Part shown: positions 15,932-24,247 of the stretch, one piece after another
How positions within the stretch are numbered: position 1 is the first letter of the stretch
Layout: each line of letters opens with the position of its first letter
DNA from: Acidilobaceae archaeon
Lineage (GTDB): Archaea > Thermoproteota > Thermoprotei_A > Sulfolobales > Acidilobaceae
DNA: 40,942 nt
Reading direction: 5' to 3'
NCBI GenBank assembly: GCA_028276165.1
Contig: JAPYWV010000003.1
Span: 1 to 40,942 of the forward strand
Program-made: the position numbers and the translations under genes
The notes under the pieces: model-generated
Databases searched by the model: none
What the model saw: the letters and a program-made list of their open reading frames with translations, nothing else
What the model was told of the DNA's origin: nothing

Positions 15932-16444
15932 CTAAGTAACCGTTGGTAGAGACTGCAATGGGTGGGTGTGCCGAGTATAAGCGCTATAGAGTAGTAGGGG
16001 AAGCTCTCTAGCGTGCTTGTTGTACGAGAGGGGGCTCAGCCTGGGAGGCCCCAGATCCAGGAGCTCCACCCCCGTGGCCTCAGACGCCATTTTCAATGCC
16101 AGCCTGTACGCTTTGACGTTGACGTAGAAGGCTATGACCCCGTACTCCAGCGCCAGCCACCTCAGATCCCGAGCCACGGCCCCCGCCAGGAGCTCCAGTT
16201 TAACAGGATCCCTACCGTAGCCCCTATTCCATCTCGGGTTGCGATCACACCACCTTAAACCCCTCTCCTCACCCCACAAGACCACCCCCGGCTTGCAACT
16301 GTCCACAGCCGCCAGGTCTAGGATCCCGGACTCCACCAGCGGCCTCACATGCTTCAAGACGATACGCCAGTTGGAGCACAAACTGTAGTCCCCGAGCCTG
16401 ACGCAACCGTTGCACGGTAATATGAGGAGCATTCTTCTAGTCAT
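15932..16444 (-). CDS. Cys-rich protein of unknown function
   Basis: I do not recognise a family. The 170-aa product begins with a beta-strand-like LLILPCNGC and has six cysteines: PCNGC, a Cys in DYSLCSN, DSCKPG and RWCDRN. The spacing could suit a metal or disulfide site. The middle (DPVKLELLAGAVARDLRWLALEYGV) is helical, and a strand IAFYVNVKAY follows, so an alpha/beta fold is likely. Possible starts are GTG 16453, ATG 16444 and ATG 16432; the last places the conserved-looking strand at the N-terminus. It sits upstream of the Clp1-like kinase on the same strand and diverges from alaS, so an RNA-related role is a guess from context. Confidence 0.6.
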   Translation of the reverse strand: MTRRMLLILPCNGCVRLGDYSLCSNWRIVLKHVRPLVESGILDLAAVDSCKPGVVLWGEERGLRWCDRNPRWNRGYGRDPVKLELLAGAVARDLRWLALEYGVIAFYVNVKAYRLALKMASEATGVELLDLGPPRLSPLSYNKHARELPLLLYSAYTRHTHPLQSLPTVT

Positions 16445-16493
16445 CGTGTACACCCATGGCTTTTACGTGGTTTGTTTTGAGAGTTTTTAGGTT

Positions 16494-19259
16494 TTGGTGT
16501 TCATTAACCCTTTTGAGGTGCTTGGGTTGCGTGTTGATCCTAGTGAGTACGAGGTTCCATTCTTTAAGGAGATGGGTTTTGTGAGGGTTAGGGGTGAGAG
16601 TTGCGGTGAGTACTACTGGACTCTTGACCCTGATCGTTTCAGGGAGCCTCAGGACGTTCCATGTGTTGACTACTGGTTTGACTCTATACCCTCTAGGGGT
16701 GGTCTTAGTGTTTCCGATGCTAGGCGTGTTTTCATAGACTTTTTCGTTAGGAGGGGTCACACGTACGTCCCCCCAAGGCCTGTTGTTGCACGTTGGAGGG
16801 AGGATTTGTACCTTACGATTGCTAGTATTGTTGTGTTCCAACCCCATGTTACAAGCGGCCTAGTCCCTCCCCCCGCTAACCCTCTTGTTATAAGCCAGCC
16901 TAGTATTAGGCTTGAGGATATTGATAATGTTGGTTTAACGCTTGGAAGGCATCTTACGAGCTTCGAGATGGCAGCACATCACGCCTTCAACTACCCTGAT
17001 AAGCACATCTACTGGAAGGATGAGACCGTTAGGTACGCCTACGAGTTCTTCACAAAGGAGCTCGGGATACCAGGGGACCTCATAGTGTTCAAGGAATCAT
17101 GGTGGGAGGGTGGTGGTAACGCCGGGCCGTGTTTCGAGGTAGCCGTGGGGGGCCTTGAGCTTGCAACACTAGTCTTCATGGTATACAAGGTTGTTGACGG
17201 TCGCTACGAGGAGATCCCGATTAAGATAGTTGATACAGGTTATGGTGTTGAGAGGATCTCCTGGTTCACCCAGAAGACCCCAACAGCGTTCCACGCAATC
17301 TACGGTAACCTCGTCGAGAAGTTCAGGGACATCATTGGCGTCGATAGGCCCGATGAGCTCCTGCTAAAGGCGGCGTTCAAGGCTGCTGGTAAGCTTGAGC
17401 CCAAGGATCCAGCTTCCATAGAGAGCTTCTACTCTAGGGTTTCAAGTATAGCTGGCGTCGATGTAGAGTATGCTAGGAGAACTCTGGTCAACGAAGCTAG
17501 GCTCTACAGCCTCCTAGACCACACTAAGACCCTAGCCTTAATGCTAGGCGACGGGATTGTACCCAGTAACGCTGGGGAAGGCTACCTAGCGAGGCTCGTT
17601 GCTAGAAGGGCTTTAAGGCAGTTGAGACTCCTAGGCTCTAACGCTAGGCTCTCAGACTTAGTAGACCTACAGATATCATTCTGGGGTGGAGACTTCCCAC
17701 AGCTTGTCGAGAATAGAAGCTACATACTTGAAGCTGTTGAGCTGGAGGAGTCTAGGTTTAAGGAGTCCATTGAGAGGGGGTTGAGGGTCCTAGAGAGGGA
17801 GGTTAGGAGGAAGGGTAGCGTGTCTGTAGGCGACCTCATCAAATACTATGATAGCATGGGCGTCCCACCCGAGATTGTAGCTGAGGTTGCCTCGAAGATG
17901 GGGATCAGGGTCGAGGTGCCCCACAACTTCTACTCAATGGTAGCCGCTATGCATAGAGCTCCACCAACAATAAAGCCTGGCTACGCTGGTATTGAGGTTG
18001 AAGAGAGTGTAGCTAGGTGGGCTTCAAACCTAGGGGCTACGAGGAAGCTTTACTACGAGAACCCGTACTTGAAGGAGTTCGAGTCAACAATCGCGGGGGT
18101 TATGGGTAACTATGTTGTCCTCGACTCGACAGCATTCTACCCCATCGGGGGAGGGCAGGTCTACGATGTAGGGTTACTTATAGCAGGTGATAGGGTTTAC
18201 AGGGTTAAAAGGGTGTTCCTGGTAGGCGACGTTGTTGTCCACGAGGTCGAAGATGCTAGTGGGCTGGGCGAGGGTATCAAGGTCAGGGGGGTTATTGATT
18301 GGAGGAGGAGGTATAAGATCATGAGGCATCATACCGCAACGCACGTGATACTAGCTGCTGCGAGGAGAGTCCTAGGCCCCCACGTGTGGCAGGCTGGAGC
18401 GGAGAAGACTGAGGAGAAGGGGAGGCTTGATATAACACATCATAAGCCTTTAACAGAAGAGGAGGTTAGGAGGATAGAGGAGCTAGCTAACATGGTTGTC
18501 GATGAGAGGAGGCCTGTCAAAGTCTACTACATGGACAGGGGTGAGGCCGAGTCCAAGCTAGGCTTCACAATATACCAAGGTGGGGCTCCGCTAGTGAGAA
18601 CACTCAGGATTGTGGAGATCGAAGGGTGGGATGTCGAGGCTTGCGGCGGAACGCACCTAGCTAACACGGGTGAGATCGGGGGCATTAAGATAGTTAACGT
18701 TGAGAGAATACAGGATGGTGTTATCAGGCTTGAGTACATTGCTGGAACAAGGGTCGTGGATAGGGTTGAAGAGCTTGAGATGAAGCTTGGTAGCATAGCA
18801 TCCATAGTGGGAGCTGGTAGAGGGCAGGAGGTTGAAAGGGTTAAAGCTCTAGCATCAAGCCTAGAAGGGCTTGAGGTTACCCTAAAAGCGTATAGGAGCT
18901 TGTGGCTTAAGGCTTTGAGGGAGGAGCTTGCTAGGACAAGCCCGGTCAAGGGGGTTAGAATCCTTGTTGTTGAAAGCCCTGAGAGGGATAGGAGCTTCAT
19001 ACAGGAGGCTCTCAGGAGGCTTACCGAGGAGTTCGCAGACTCCCTCGTAGCTGTAGTGTACAGTGTCGGCGATCAAACCGGTGTTGAGATTGCTTGCGGG
19101 AGCTCAGCTACAAGGATAGTCAACGTGGGGAGCCTGGCTAGGAGTATTGCTGAAAAGCTTAACGGGAGAGGTGGCGGCTCTGAAAGCTATGGTAGCCTCA
19201 CGGTTAAGGGTAGAGTGGATGTAGAGAGGGTTAAGGAGGTTTTAGAGGAGCTCCTCTAG
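16494..19259 (+). CDS. alaS: Alanyl-tRNA synthetase (archaeal type)
   Basis: Charges tRNA-Ala and edits mis-activated Ser/Gly. Domains in order: class II catalytic core (SQPSIRLEDIDNVG, LTSFEMAAHHAFN, GGGNAGPCFEV, about residues 50-260), tRNA-recognition helical domain (to about 480), editing domain with zinc-type motifs HHTATH (about 612) and CGGTHL (about 716), then the C-terminal helical/oligomerisation part. The N-terminal extension before the core (RVDPSEYEVPFFKEMGF) is typical of archaeal AlaRS. 921 aa. The start is TTG 16494 or the adjacent GTG 16497, both followed by FINPFEVLG. A GCTTTTAC element about 31 bp upstream may be the promoter. Confidence 0.95.
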   Translation: MVFINPFEVLGLRVDPSEYEVPFFKEMGFVRVRGESCGEYYWTLDPDRFREPQDVPCVDYWFDSIPSRGGLSVSDARRVFIDFFVRRGHTYVPPRPVVARWREDLYLTIASIVVFQPHVTSGLVPPPANPLVISQPSIRLEDIDNVGLTLGRHLTSFEMAAHHAFNYPDKHIYWKDETVRYAYEFFTKELGIPGDLIVFKESWWEGGGNAGPCFEVAVGGLELATLVFMVYKVVDGRYEEIPIKIVDTGYGVERISWFTQKTPTAFHAIYGNLVEKFRDIIGVDRPDELLLKAAFKAAGKLEPKDPASIESFYSRVSSIAGVDVEYARRTLVNEARLYSLLDHTKTLALMLGDGIVPSNAGEGYLARLVARRALRQLRLLGSNARLSDLVDLQISFWGGDFPQLVENRSYILEAVELEESRFKESIERGLRVLEREVRRKGSVSVGDLIKYYDSMGVPPEIVAEVASKMGIRVEVPHNFYSMVAAMHRAPPTIKPGYAGIEVEESVARWASNLGATRKLYYENPYLKEFESTIAGVMGNYVVLDSTAFYPIGGGQVYDVGLLIAGDRVYRVKRVFLVGDVVVHEVEDASGLGEGIKVRGVIDWRRRYKIMRHHTATHVILAAARRVLGPHVWQAGAEKTEEKGRLDITHHKPLTEEEVRRIEELANMVVDERRPVKVYYMDRGEAESKLGFTIYQGGAPLVRTLRIVEIEGWDVEACGGTHLANTGEIGGIKIVNVERIQDGVIRLEYIAGTRVVDRVEELEMKLGSIASIVGAGRGQEVERVKALASSLEGLEVTLKAYRSLWLKALREELARTSPVKGVRILVVESPERDRSFIQEALRRLTEEFADSLVAVVYSVGDQTGVEIACGSSATRIVNVGSLARSIAEKLNGRGGGSESYGSLTVKGRVDVERVKEVLEELL

Positions 19260-19266
19260 GGGGGAA

Positions 19267-20061
19267 GTGAATGGCGTGAGCTACCTGGAATCCATCAACG
19301 TGCTAGTCGTGGATCTCGACGGGGTAGTATGGATCGGAGGGAAGGCTATAGGGGCTAACGTTAGAGCGCTGAGGAGACTCCAGGAGCACATGAGGATATA
19401 CTATGTAACAAACAACTCGACCAAGAGCAGGCCTGAGTACGCTTCAAAGCTTAGAAGCCTAGGCCTGGAGGCATGGGAGTCCAATGTTATAACGAGTGGT
19501 AGAGCTGCAACACTATGGCTTAAAAGGTTTACCAAGGCTAGGAACGTCTACCTCATAGGAGAGGAGGGCCTTAGGTGGGAGCTGGAGGTGGAAGGCTACC
19601 ATATGGTGGATAGAGGCTTGGAGGCGGAAGCAGTAGTAGTAGGCCTAGACAGGAGGCTCACATACCATAAGCTAGCGGAGGCACTAAAAGCACTGCTAAG
19701 AGGAGCATACTTCATAGCAACAAACCCAGACCACATACTACCAGAAGAGGAAACTCCAATACCGGGAGCAGGAGCAATAATAGCAGCCCTAGAGACAGCA
19801 TCGAAGAGAAAACCAGATGTGATAGCGGGGAAGCCAAACCCATGGATACTAGTATCAACACTAGGGGACATAGACTATAGTAGGGTAGCAGTAGTGGGGG
19901 ATAGAGTAGACACAGACATAGAACTAGCGCTCAGGATAGGAGCAAAACCAATCCTAACACTAACAGGGGTAACGAGAAACCTAGACGAGGAAACCCTGAG
20001 AAGGCTAAGGGAGGCTAATGCAATAGTAGTCAAAGACCTGGGAGAGCTCTTAGCTAGATAA
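19267..20061 (+). CDS. HAD-family phosphatase (NagD / phosphoglycolate-phosphatase-like, type IIA)
   Basis: A 264-aa HAD hydrolase. Motif I is VVDLDGVVW (nucleophile Asp about 16), motif II TNNSTK, then the C2-type cap, AGKPNPW with the motif III lysine, and motif IV VGDRVDTDIELA. This pattern is that of archaeal 4-nitrophenylphosphatase/NagD-like enzymes acting on small phosphate esters; the physiological substrate is unknown. It begins 7 bp after alaS, probably in the same transcript. GTG 19267 is very close to the GGGGGG that could bind the ribosome; GTG 19276 (MSYLESI) would have better spacing. Confidence 0.85.
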   Translation: MNGVSYLESINVLVVDLDGVVWIGGKAIGANVRALRRLQEHMRIYYVTNNSTKSRPEYASKLRSLGLEAWESNVITSGRAATLWLKRFTKARNVYLIGEEGLRWELEVEGYHMVDRGLEAEAVVVGLDRRLTYHKLAEALKALLRGAYFIATNPDHILPEEETPIPGAGAIIAALETASKRKPDVIAGKPNPWILVSTLGDIDYSRVAVVGDRVDTDIELALRIGAKPILTLTGVTRNLDEETLRRLREANAIVVKDLGELLAR

Positions 20062-20201
20062 CTACCCCCTCCCACTCCACGCGTTACACTCCTCGAACCC
20101 CAGAGGATTTCACGTGTTTCCTACTCCACGTGCTGTATCCGAGCTTAGGAGGCCCGGCCCCCAGGTATTTGACGTGTAGATTGAAGGGATGGGTATACAG
20201 C

Positions 20202-20882
20202 TTATTTCCCTGATCGAGGCATGAACTTTGCTAGTAGTTGTGCTAGTGGGGGTAATACACGTGTTTGAACAAAGACTCTACCAGGCCCTGTTACCTCTAT
20301 AACTAGGCCTTCGCCTCCGAAGGCTAGTGTTTTAAGTCCGCCTAACCTTCTAACATCCCATTTAACAGTGCTATCCATTGCTACAAAGTGCATGTTATCT
20401 ATTGTAACCTTCTCGCCTAAACCTAGTTCTAGAAGTTCCAAGCCTCCATAGGCGTTTACGAAGACCAAGCCCCTACCCTCGGCTTTAAGCCATACAAGCT
20501 CGCCTTCAGCAATCAAGCCCTTCAAACCCCTCCATCCCACTGTTAGCTTCACATCCCCCACGTGAGCTAGGTATGATGTATCCTGTATGTACAGGGATCC
20601 GTTTAACTCAACAACACCAATATCACCTGGGGTACCTGGTGCAATCCACACCTCTGCCCCCCTCCCTTTAGCTCTAAACGTGTTCAAGAAGAGGCTTTCA
20701 CCACCAAAAAGCCTCCTAGCTATGGCGCTCCCAATGCCACCAGTTCCAGTTGATACCTCAACTTCACCCCTATGCAACATATAGGATCCAGGCTCAACAG
20801 TAATAGACTCCCCCGGCTCAAGCCACACCTTGAGGATAGAGTACGCAGGCCTACCTTCAATGACATACCTCAACCTAAACAC
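20202..20882 (-). CDS. AIM24/DUF124-family protein
   Basis: A 226-aa beta-rich protein of the AIM24 family. Its characteristic features are EPGESITVEPGSYMLH near the N-terminus, GGESLFLNTFRA, and VFVNAYGGLELLELG, alternating Gly-rich strands that form a trimeric beta-barrel-like fold. No catalytic motif is seen; the molecular role is unknown, and the mitochondrial AIM24 is linked to membrane organisation. The C-terminal PPLAQLLAKFMP is mildly hydrophobic. The GTG start lies about 27 bp after TATTTAAAGG (20906-20914, minus strand), so it has its own promoter although upp lies just upstream on the same strand. Confidence 0.85.
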   Translation of the reverse strand: MFRLRYVIEGRPAYSILKVWLEPGESITVEPGSYMLHRGEVEVSTGTGGIGSAIARRLFGGESLFLNTFRAKGRGAEVWIAPGTPGDIGVVELNGSLYIQDTSYLAHVGDVKLTVGWRGLKGLIAEGELVWLKAEGRGLVFVNAYGGLELLELGLGEKVTIDNMHFVAMDSTVKWDVRRLGGLKTLAFGGEGLVIEVTGPGRVFVQTRVLPPLAQLLAKFMPRSGK

Positions 20883-20919
20883 CGAGATACGTTCGACCCG
20901 TAACCTTTAAATACTATTA

Positions 20920-21567
20920 CTAGGCAGTAACCCCTAGTGCTCTATCTCCGGCATCTCCCAAGCCGGGTACTATAAAGTACCTGTTGTTGAGCTCTGGATC
21001 CACAGCTAACGTATACACTGCTACGTCCTGGTGGTTCTCCACTATATATCTTAGGCCTTGGGTGGACGCTATCACTGATGCTACTATGATCTTCGACGAG
21101 CCCATCCGCTTAGCCTTACTGATAGCCAGTCCCACAGTGGTCCCCGTTGCTAGCATGGGGTCGACGACTATAGCGGGTCCGCTCCACTCGCCTGGTAGTC
21201 TCTCGTAGTACATGTCGACTTCAACCCCTCTACTGGTTTCCCTCCTCTTAGCCGCTATCAATGCTATCGGTGCATCTGGGTAGACTTGCTGGAAGCCTTC
21301 TAGCATGTGTAGCGATGCACCAAGTATGCCTATGAGTAGTGGTTTCCTCTCCAACTCTAACTCCACCGTTTCAACCCCTAGGGGTGTCCTTACTGTAGCG
21401 GGCTTCCATGAGAGCTCTCTGGAGGACTCGATAGCTAGCAGTACACCTGCAAGTGTCATAGCTCTCCTGAACTCCCCTACACTGGTCCTCTCATCCCTTA
21501 GTACCCTGAGAATCCACCTGGCTATGGGTAGGCGTTCGGCTACCACGTGGATGTTTTGAGCGAGCAA
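20920..21567 (-). CDS. upp: Uracil phosphoribosyltransferase
   Basis: Makes UMP from uracil and PRPP in pyrimidine salvage. The PRPP-binding loop VVDPMLATGTT (about 134-144) and the uracil-specific FIVPGLGDAGDRALG near the C-terminus are diagnostic. 215 aa matches the family. The TTG start at 21567 has no strong competitor. The promoter is the near-symmetric TTTATAAGC/GCTTATAAA box at 21599-21607 shared with divergent pus10. Confidence 0.93.
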   Translation of the reverse strand: MLAQNIHVVAERLPIARWILRVLRDERTSVGEFRRAMTLAGVLLAIESSRELSWKPATVRTPLGVETVELELERKPLLIGILGASLHMLEGFQQVYPDAPIALIAAKRRETSRGVEVDMYYERLPGEWSGPAIVVDPMLATGTTVGLAISKAKRMGSSKIIVASVIASTQGLRYIVENHQDVAVYTLAVDPELNNRYFIVPGLGDAGDRALGVTA

Positions 21568-21598
21568 CCGAAGCCTTCCATCATGGTAGTTTTAGGGG

Positions 21599-21607
21599 TT
21601 TATAAGC
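21599..21607. promoter_or_regulatory. Shared bidirectional TATA box between upp and pus10
   Basis: TTTATAAGC on the plus strand reads GCTTATAAA on the minus strand. It lies about 29 bp before the pus10 GTG (21632) and about 36 bp before the upp TTG (21567). No other TATA-like element exists in this 64-bp gap, so one box may serve both directions. Confidence 0.5.
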
Positions 21608-21631
21608 ATTTAGGTTCTAGGGGGTGTACGT

Positions 21632-22975
21632 GTGCTTGGTACAGATTTGATTGGGAAGGCTTTGGAGGTTTTGAAGGCTAGGCCTTTATGTGATAGGTGT
21701 CTTGGCAGGCTTTTTGCCGGTCTCGGCTACGGCTGGTCTAACCTGGAGAGGGGTGCTGCTCTTAAGAAGGTTATCGTGATGAGTTACCATGAGAGGATTA
21801 GGGAGGGGGATGAGGGGGCTCTTAGGGAGTTTGGGGAGGTTGCCGGTAATATTGGTGCCCACGCTTCCAGCCTCTACAGGCTCTTGTTTGATAACGAGCT
21901 GGAGGTTAGAGAGTGTAGTCTATGTGGTGGTAGGCTTGATGGTTTCATAGAGGAGGTTGCTGTGAGGGGTTCCAAGCTCCTATCGCTCTACAACATTTCA
22001 AGGTTTGTTGTTGGGGTTAGGGTGCCTAGGGGTTTGCTTGAGCTCGAGGAGTCTATAGCTCTACAGCATGGTTTGAGATACTGGGAGTCTATTAGGAGTG
22101 AGATTAGGAGGGAGGTTGGTAAGGCTATCCAGTCCAGGTTCGGGCTTAAGGTCGACTTCGAGGATCCCGAGGCTATGCTAGTCGTAAGCTACCCGGATCT
22201 CTCGTTAGAGGTCGTCATCTCCAGCCTCTACATTAGGGGTAGGTATTGGAAGGTTGGTAGGATGATCAGCCAGGCTTACTGGCCCACGGTTGGGGGTGCT
22301 AGGTACTACTCCATAGAGCAGGCCCTCTATGGAATCCTAGAGGTTCTCGGTGGTGAAAGTGTCGTCCTACATGCTTCAGGTCGAGAGGATGTAGATGCTA
22401 GGATGCTGGGGAGCGGGAGGCCTGTCATAGTGGAGGTGAAGGCCCCCAGGGTTAGGAGGCCTGATCTCGGCCTACTCGAAAGGGTTGTTAGAGAGAGTTC
22501 CGGAGGCCTTGTTATGGTTAAGCTTGAAGGCCTAGCTAGGAGGAGGGATGTTAAAGCCTATAAGGAGGAGGTAGCTGTTAGAAGTAAGGTTTACAGGGCC
22601 CTTGTAGCAGTCGATGGCGGTGTAAGCCCAGAGGATCTAAGGATGCTGGAGCTCCTAAACGGTGTAACAGTTCTACAGAGGACGCCGAAGAGAGTTCTAC
22701 ATAGGAGAAGGGATATGGTTAGGTCTAGGAAGCTCTACGAGGTGAAGTGCAGGCTCATAGCGGGGCCGCTCGTAGAATGCCTTATAAGGGCTTCGGGGGG
22801 GCTTTACGTTAAAGAACTCGTAAACGGGGATGATGGTAGGACTAAGCCTAGCTTCACAGAGGTGCTAGGTAGGAGGGCTGAGTGCCTCGAACTGGACGTG
22901 TTGTACGTTGAAGAGCACCCAGCTCTACAGCCTCCTACGCAGCAAAGCCAGGAGTCTAGGCCTCAGCAGGGCTAG
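21632..22975 (+). CDS. pus10: tRNA pseudouridine synthase Pus10
   Basis: Archaeal Pus10 makes pseudouridine at tRNA positions 54 and 55. The N-terminal zinc module is formed by CDRC (about 20-23) and CSLC (about 92-95) in a THUMP-containing domain. The catalytic part has ASGREDVDARMLGSGRP with the nucleophilic Asp, and conserved RTPKRVLHRR and KELVNGDDGRTKPS further on. The family normally ends just after the ECLELDVLYVE strand. Here a 20-residue P/Q-rich tail follows, which is antisense to a minus-strand micro-ORF. Start GTG 21632, leaderless from the shared TATA box. A TrmY-like gene, which would act after Pus10, lies about 1.5 kb away. Confidence 0.92.
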   Translation: MLGTDLIGKALEVLKARPLCDRCLGRLFAGLGYGWSNLERGAALKKVIVMSYHERIREGDEGALREFGEVAGNIGAHASSLYRLLFDNELEVRECSLCGGRLDGFIEEVAVRGSKLLSLYNISRFVVGVRVPRGLLELEESIALQHGLRYWESIRSEIRREVGKAIQSRFGLKVDFEDPEAMLVVSYPDLSLEVVISSLYIRGRYWKVGRMISQAYWPTVGGARYYSIEQALYGILEVLGGESVVLHASGREDVDARMLGSGRPVIVEVKAPRVRRPDLGLLERVVRESSGGLVMVKLEGLARRRDVKAYKEEVAVRSKVYRALVAVDGGVSPEDLRMLELLNGVTVLQRTPKRVLHRRRDMVRSRKLYEVKCRLIAGPLVECLIRASGGLYVKELVNGDDGRTKPSFTEVLGRRAECLELDVLYVEEHPALQPPTQQSQESRPQQG

Positions 22976-23062
22976 TAGTGCTACGAGTACAGCTGCTATA
23001 GCTAAACCTATCGACGCTATCCCCGGTAGGTCGCATAGTATGAGCTCCAAGGGCCCCCTCAC
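22925..23062 (-). CDS. 45-aa single-pass membrane micro-ORF coupled to gcvT
   Basis: Not in the ORF track because it is short. GTG at 23062-23060 overlaps the gcvT stop (GTGA). The frame runs 45 codons to TAG at 22927-22925. The product starts MRGPLELILCDLP, then has a clear hydrophobic span of about 20 residues (IASIGLAIAAVLVALLALL), and ends in an Arg-rich tail (RPRLLALLRRRL). The positive tail suggests the C-terminus stays in the cytoplasm. It overlaps the 3' end of pus10 by 51 bp. I know no homologue. The stop-start overlap and well-formed helix argue for a real gene; the short length argues for caution. Confidence 0.5.
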   Translation of the reverse strand: MRGPLELILCDLPGIASIGLAIAAVLVALLALLRPRLLALLRRRL

Positions 23063-24180
23063 CTTCTTATCAGGGGGAAGTCTGATATCCTAGCTTCGTA
23101 CCTCACACCTCTAACCTCGATCTCAACACTCTCCCCTATCAAGGCGTGCCCCGAGCTTATGTAAGCCTGGCCAACCCCCCTCCCTAGCACAGGGCTGTAA
23201 GTCCCACTTGTAACCCACCCTACCTCTAGATCTTCTATGTAGATCTTGTAGCCATGTCTAGGTATTACTCTTGCAGCCTCCTTCCTCATTATAATCCCAA
23301 CCCTAACCCACCTAGCACCCTCCCTCCTACAAGCTCTTAAAGCCTCCTCTCCAATGTAACCCCTCTTGCTCCAGTCTATGGCCCCCATACCGTACCTTAG
23401 GCTGTAGGCGCAGGGGAACCTTTCAGGATCCTCGCCGTACTCGAAACCGCCTAGAGCAAACCCCATCTCTATCCTAAGCGTATCCCTTGCAGCTATCCCA
23501 GCAGGTTTAGCCCCCGCTCTTATAGACTCCTTCAGGATTACGGCTGCGGCCTTAGGCTCGGCTATCACCTCAAACCCATCCTCCCCAGTCCACCCACTCC
23601 TACTAACGATGAAGGTTTTAACCCCGGCTACAACCTCCCCAACCCTAAACTCGAGTGGTTTAAGTGATGAAGCCCACGGGGCTCCAAGCTTCTCCATAAC
23701 ATCAACAGCCCTAGGACCCTGTATAGCTAGCATCGCATAATCGTCCCTTAGATCGACTATATCAACCTTAAACCCCCTGCTTGCAGCTAGACCCCTCATG
23801 TAATCCCTCATGTGATCTGCTACAGCAGCATTAGGTACAACAAGCCATCTCTCACCATCAACGTTATACGGCATCTCGTCATCCTTAACCCTAGCATACT
23901 CGTTAAGAGCGAGAGTAGGGCCACTCATAAACCCAACCTTCGTCCTCGAAACCCTCTTAGTGTAGATAAGCTCAAGCAACTCCAAGACATCAGGGCCGCT
24001 TAGGAGGAGCCTACCCATATGGCTTATATCGAATACACCAACAGAACCCCTAACAGCCATATGCTCCTCAATAGTACTAGTGTAGACCATAGGGACTTCC
24101 CAGCCGGCGAACTCCCCGAAAGAGGCGCCTAGGTCAACGTGGACATCGTGAAGTGGGGTAACCCTCACCACCGCCACCAA
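23059..24180 (-). CDS. gcvT: Glycine cleavage system T protein (aminomethyltransferase)
   Basis: Transfers the methylene of glycine, held on the H protein, to a tetrahydropterin cofactor, releasing ammonia. Conserved features: FAGWEVPMVY near residue 23, GVFDISHMGR (about 48), AIQGPRAVDV, SRSGWTGEDGFE and the C-terminal beta-barrel (GWVTSGTYSPVLGRGVG). 373 aa is normal. The start is TTG 24180 or the GTG codons just after it; a CTTTAAGG box about 28 bp upstream suits 24180. The other gcv genes are not in this window. Its stop overlaps a membrane micro-ORF. Confidence 0.93.
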   Translation of the reverse strand: MVAVVRVTPLHDVHVDLGASFGEFAGWEVPMVYTSTIEEHMAVRGSVGVFDISHMGRLLLSGPDVLELLELIYTKRVSRTKVGFMSGPTLALNEYARVKDDEMPYNVDGERWLVVPNAAVADHMRDYMRGLAASRGFKVDIVDLRDDYAMLAIQGPRAVDVMEKLGAPWASSLKPLEFRVGEVVAGVKTFIVSRSGWTGEDGFEVIAEPKAAAVILKESIRAGAKPAGIAARDTLRIEMGFALGGFEYGEDPERFPCAYSLRYGMGAIDWSKRGYIGEEALRACRREGARWVRVGIIMRKEAARVIPRHGYKIYIEDLEVGWVTSGTYSPVLGRGVGQAYISSGHALIGESVEIEVRGVRYEARISDFPLIRR

Positions 24181-24247
24181 TAAAGCTTTGTAAGAGCTCC
24201 CCTTAAAGAATATTAACTTCCTACTACCCTACATATTGTACTTGGTG

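Noticed and set aside
16437-16847. 136-aa minus-strand ORF opposite the alaS start
   Set aside because: It covers the conserved AlaRS N-terminus and the divergent promoter region and has no recognisable features.
22908-23093. 61-aa plus-strand ORF after pus10
   Set aside because: It is a Ser/Ala-rich shadow of the minus-strand micro-ORF and the gcvT 3' end, with no promoter or coupling.
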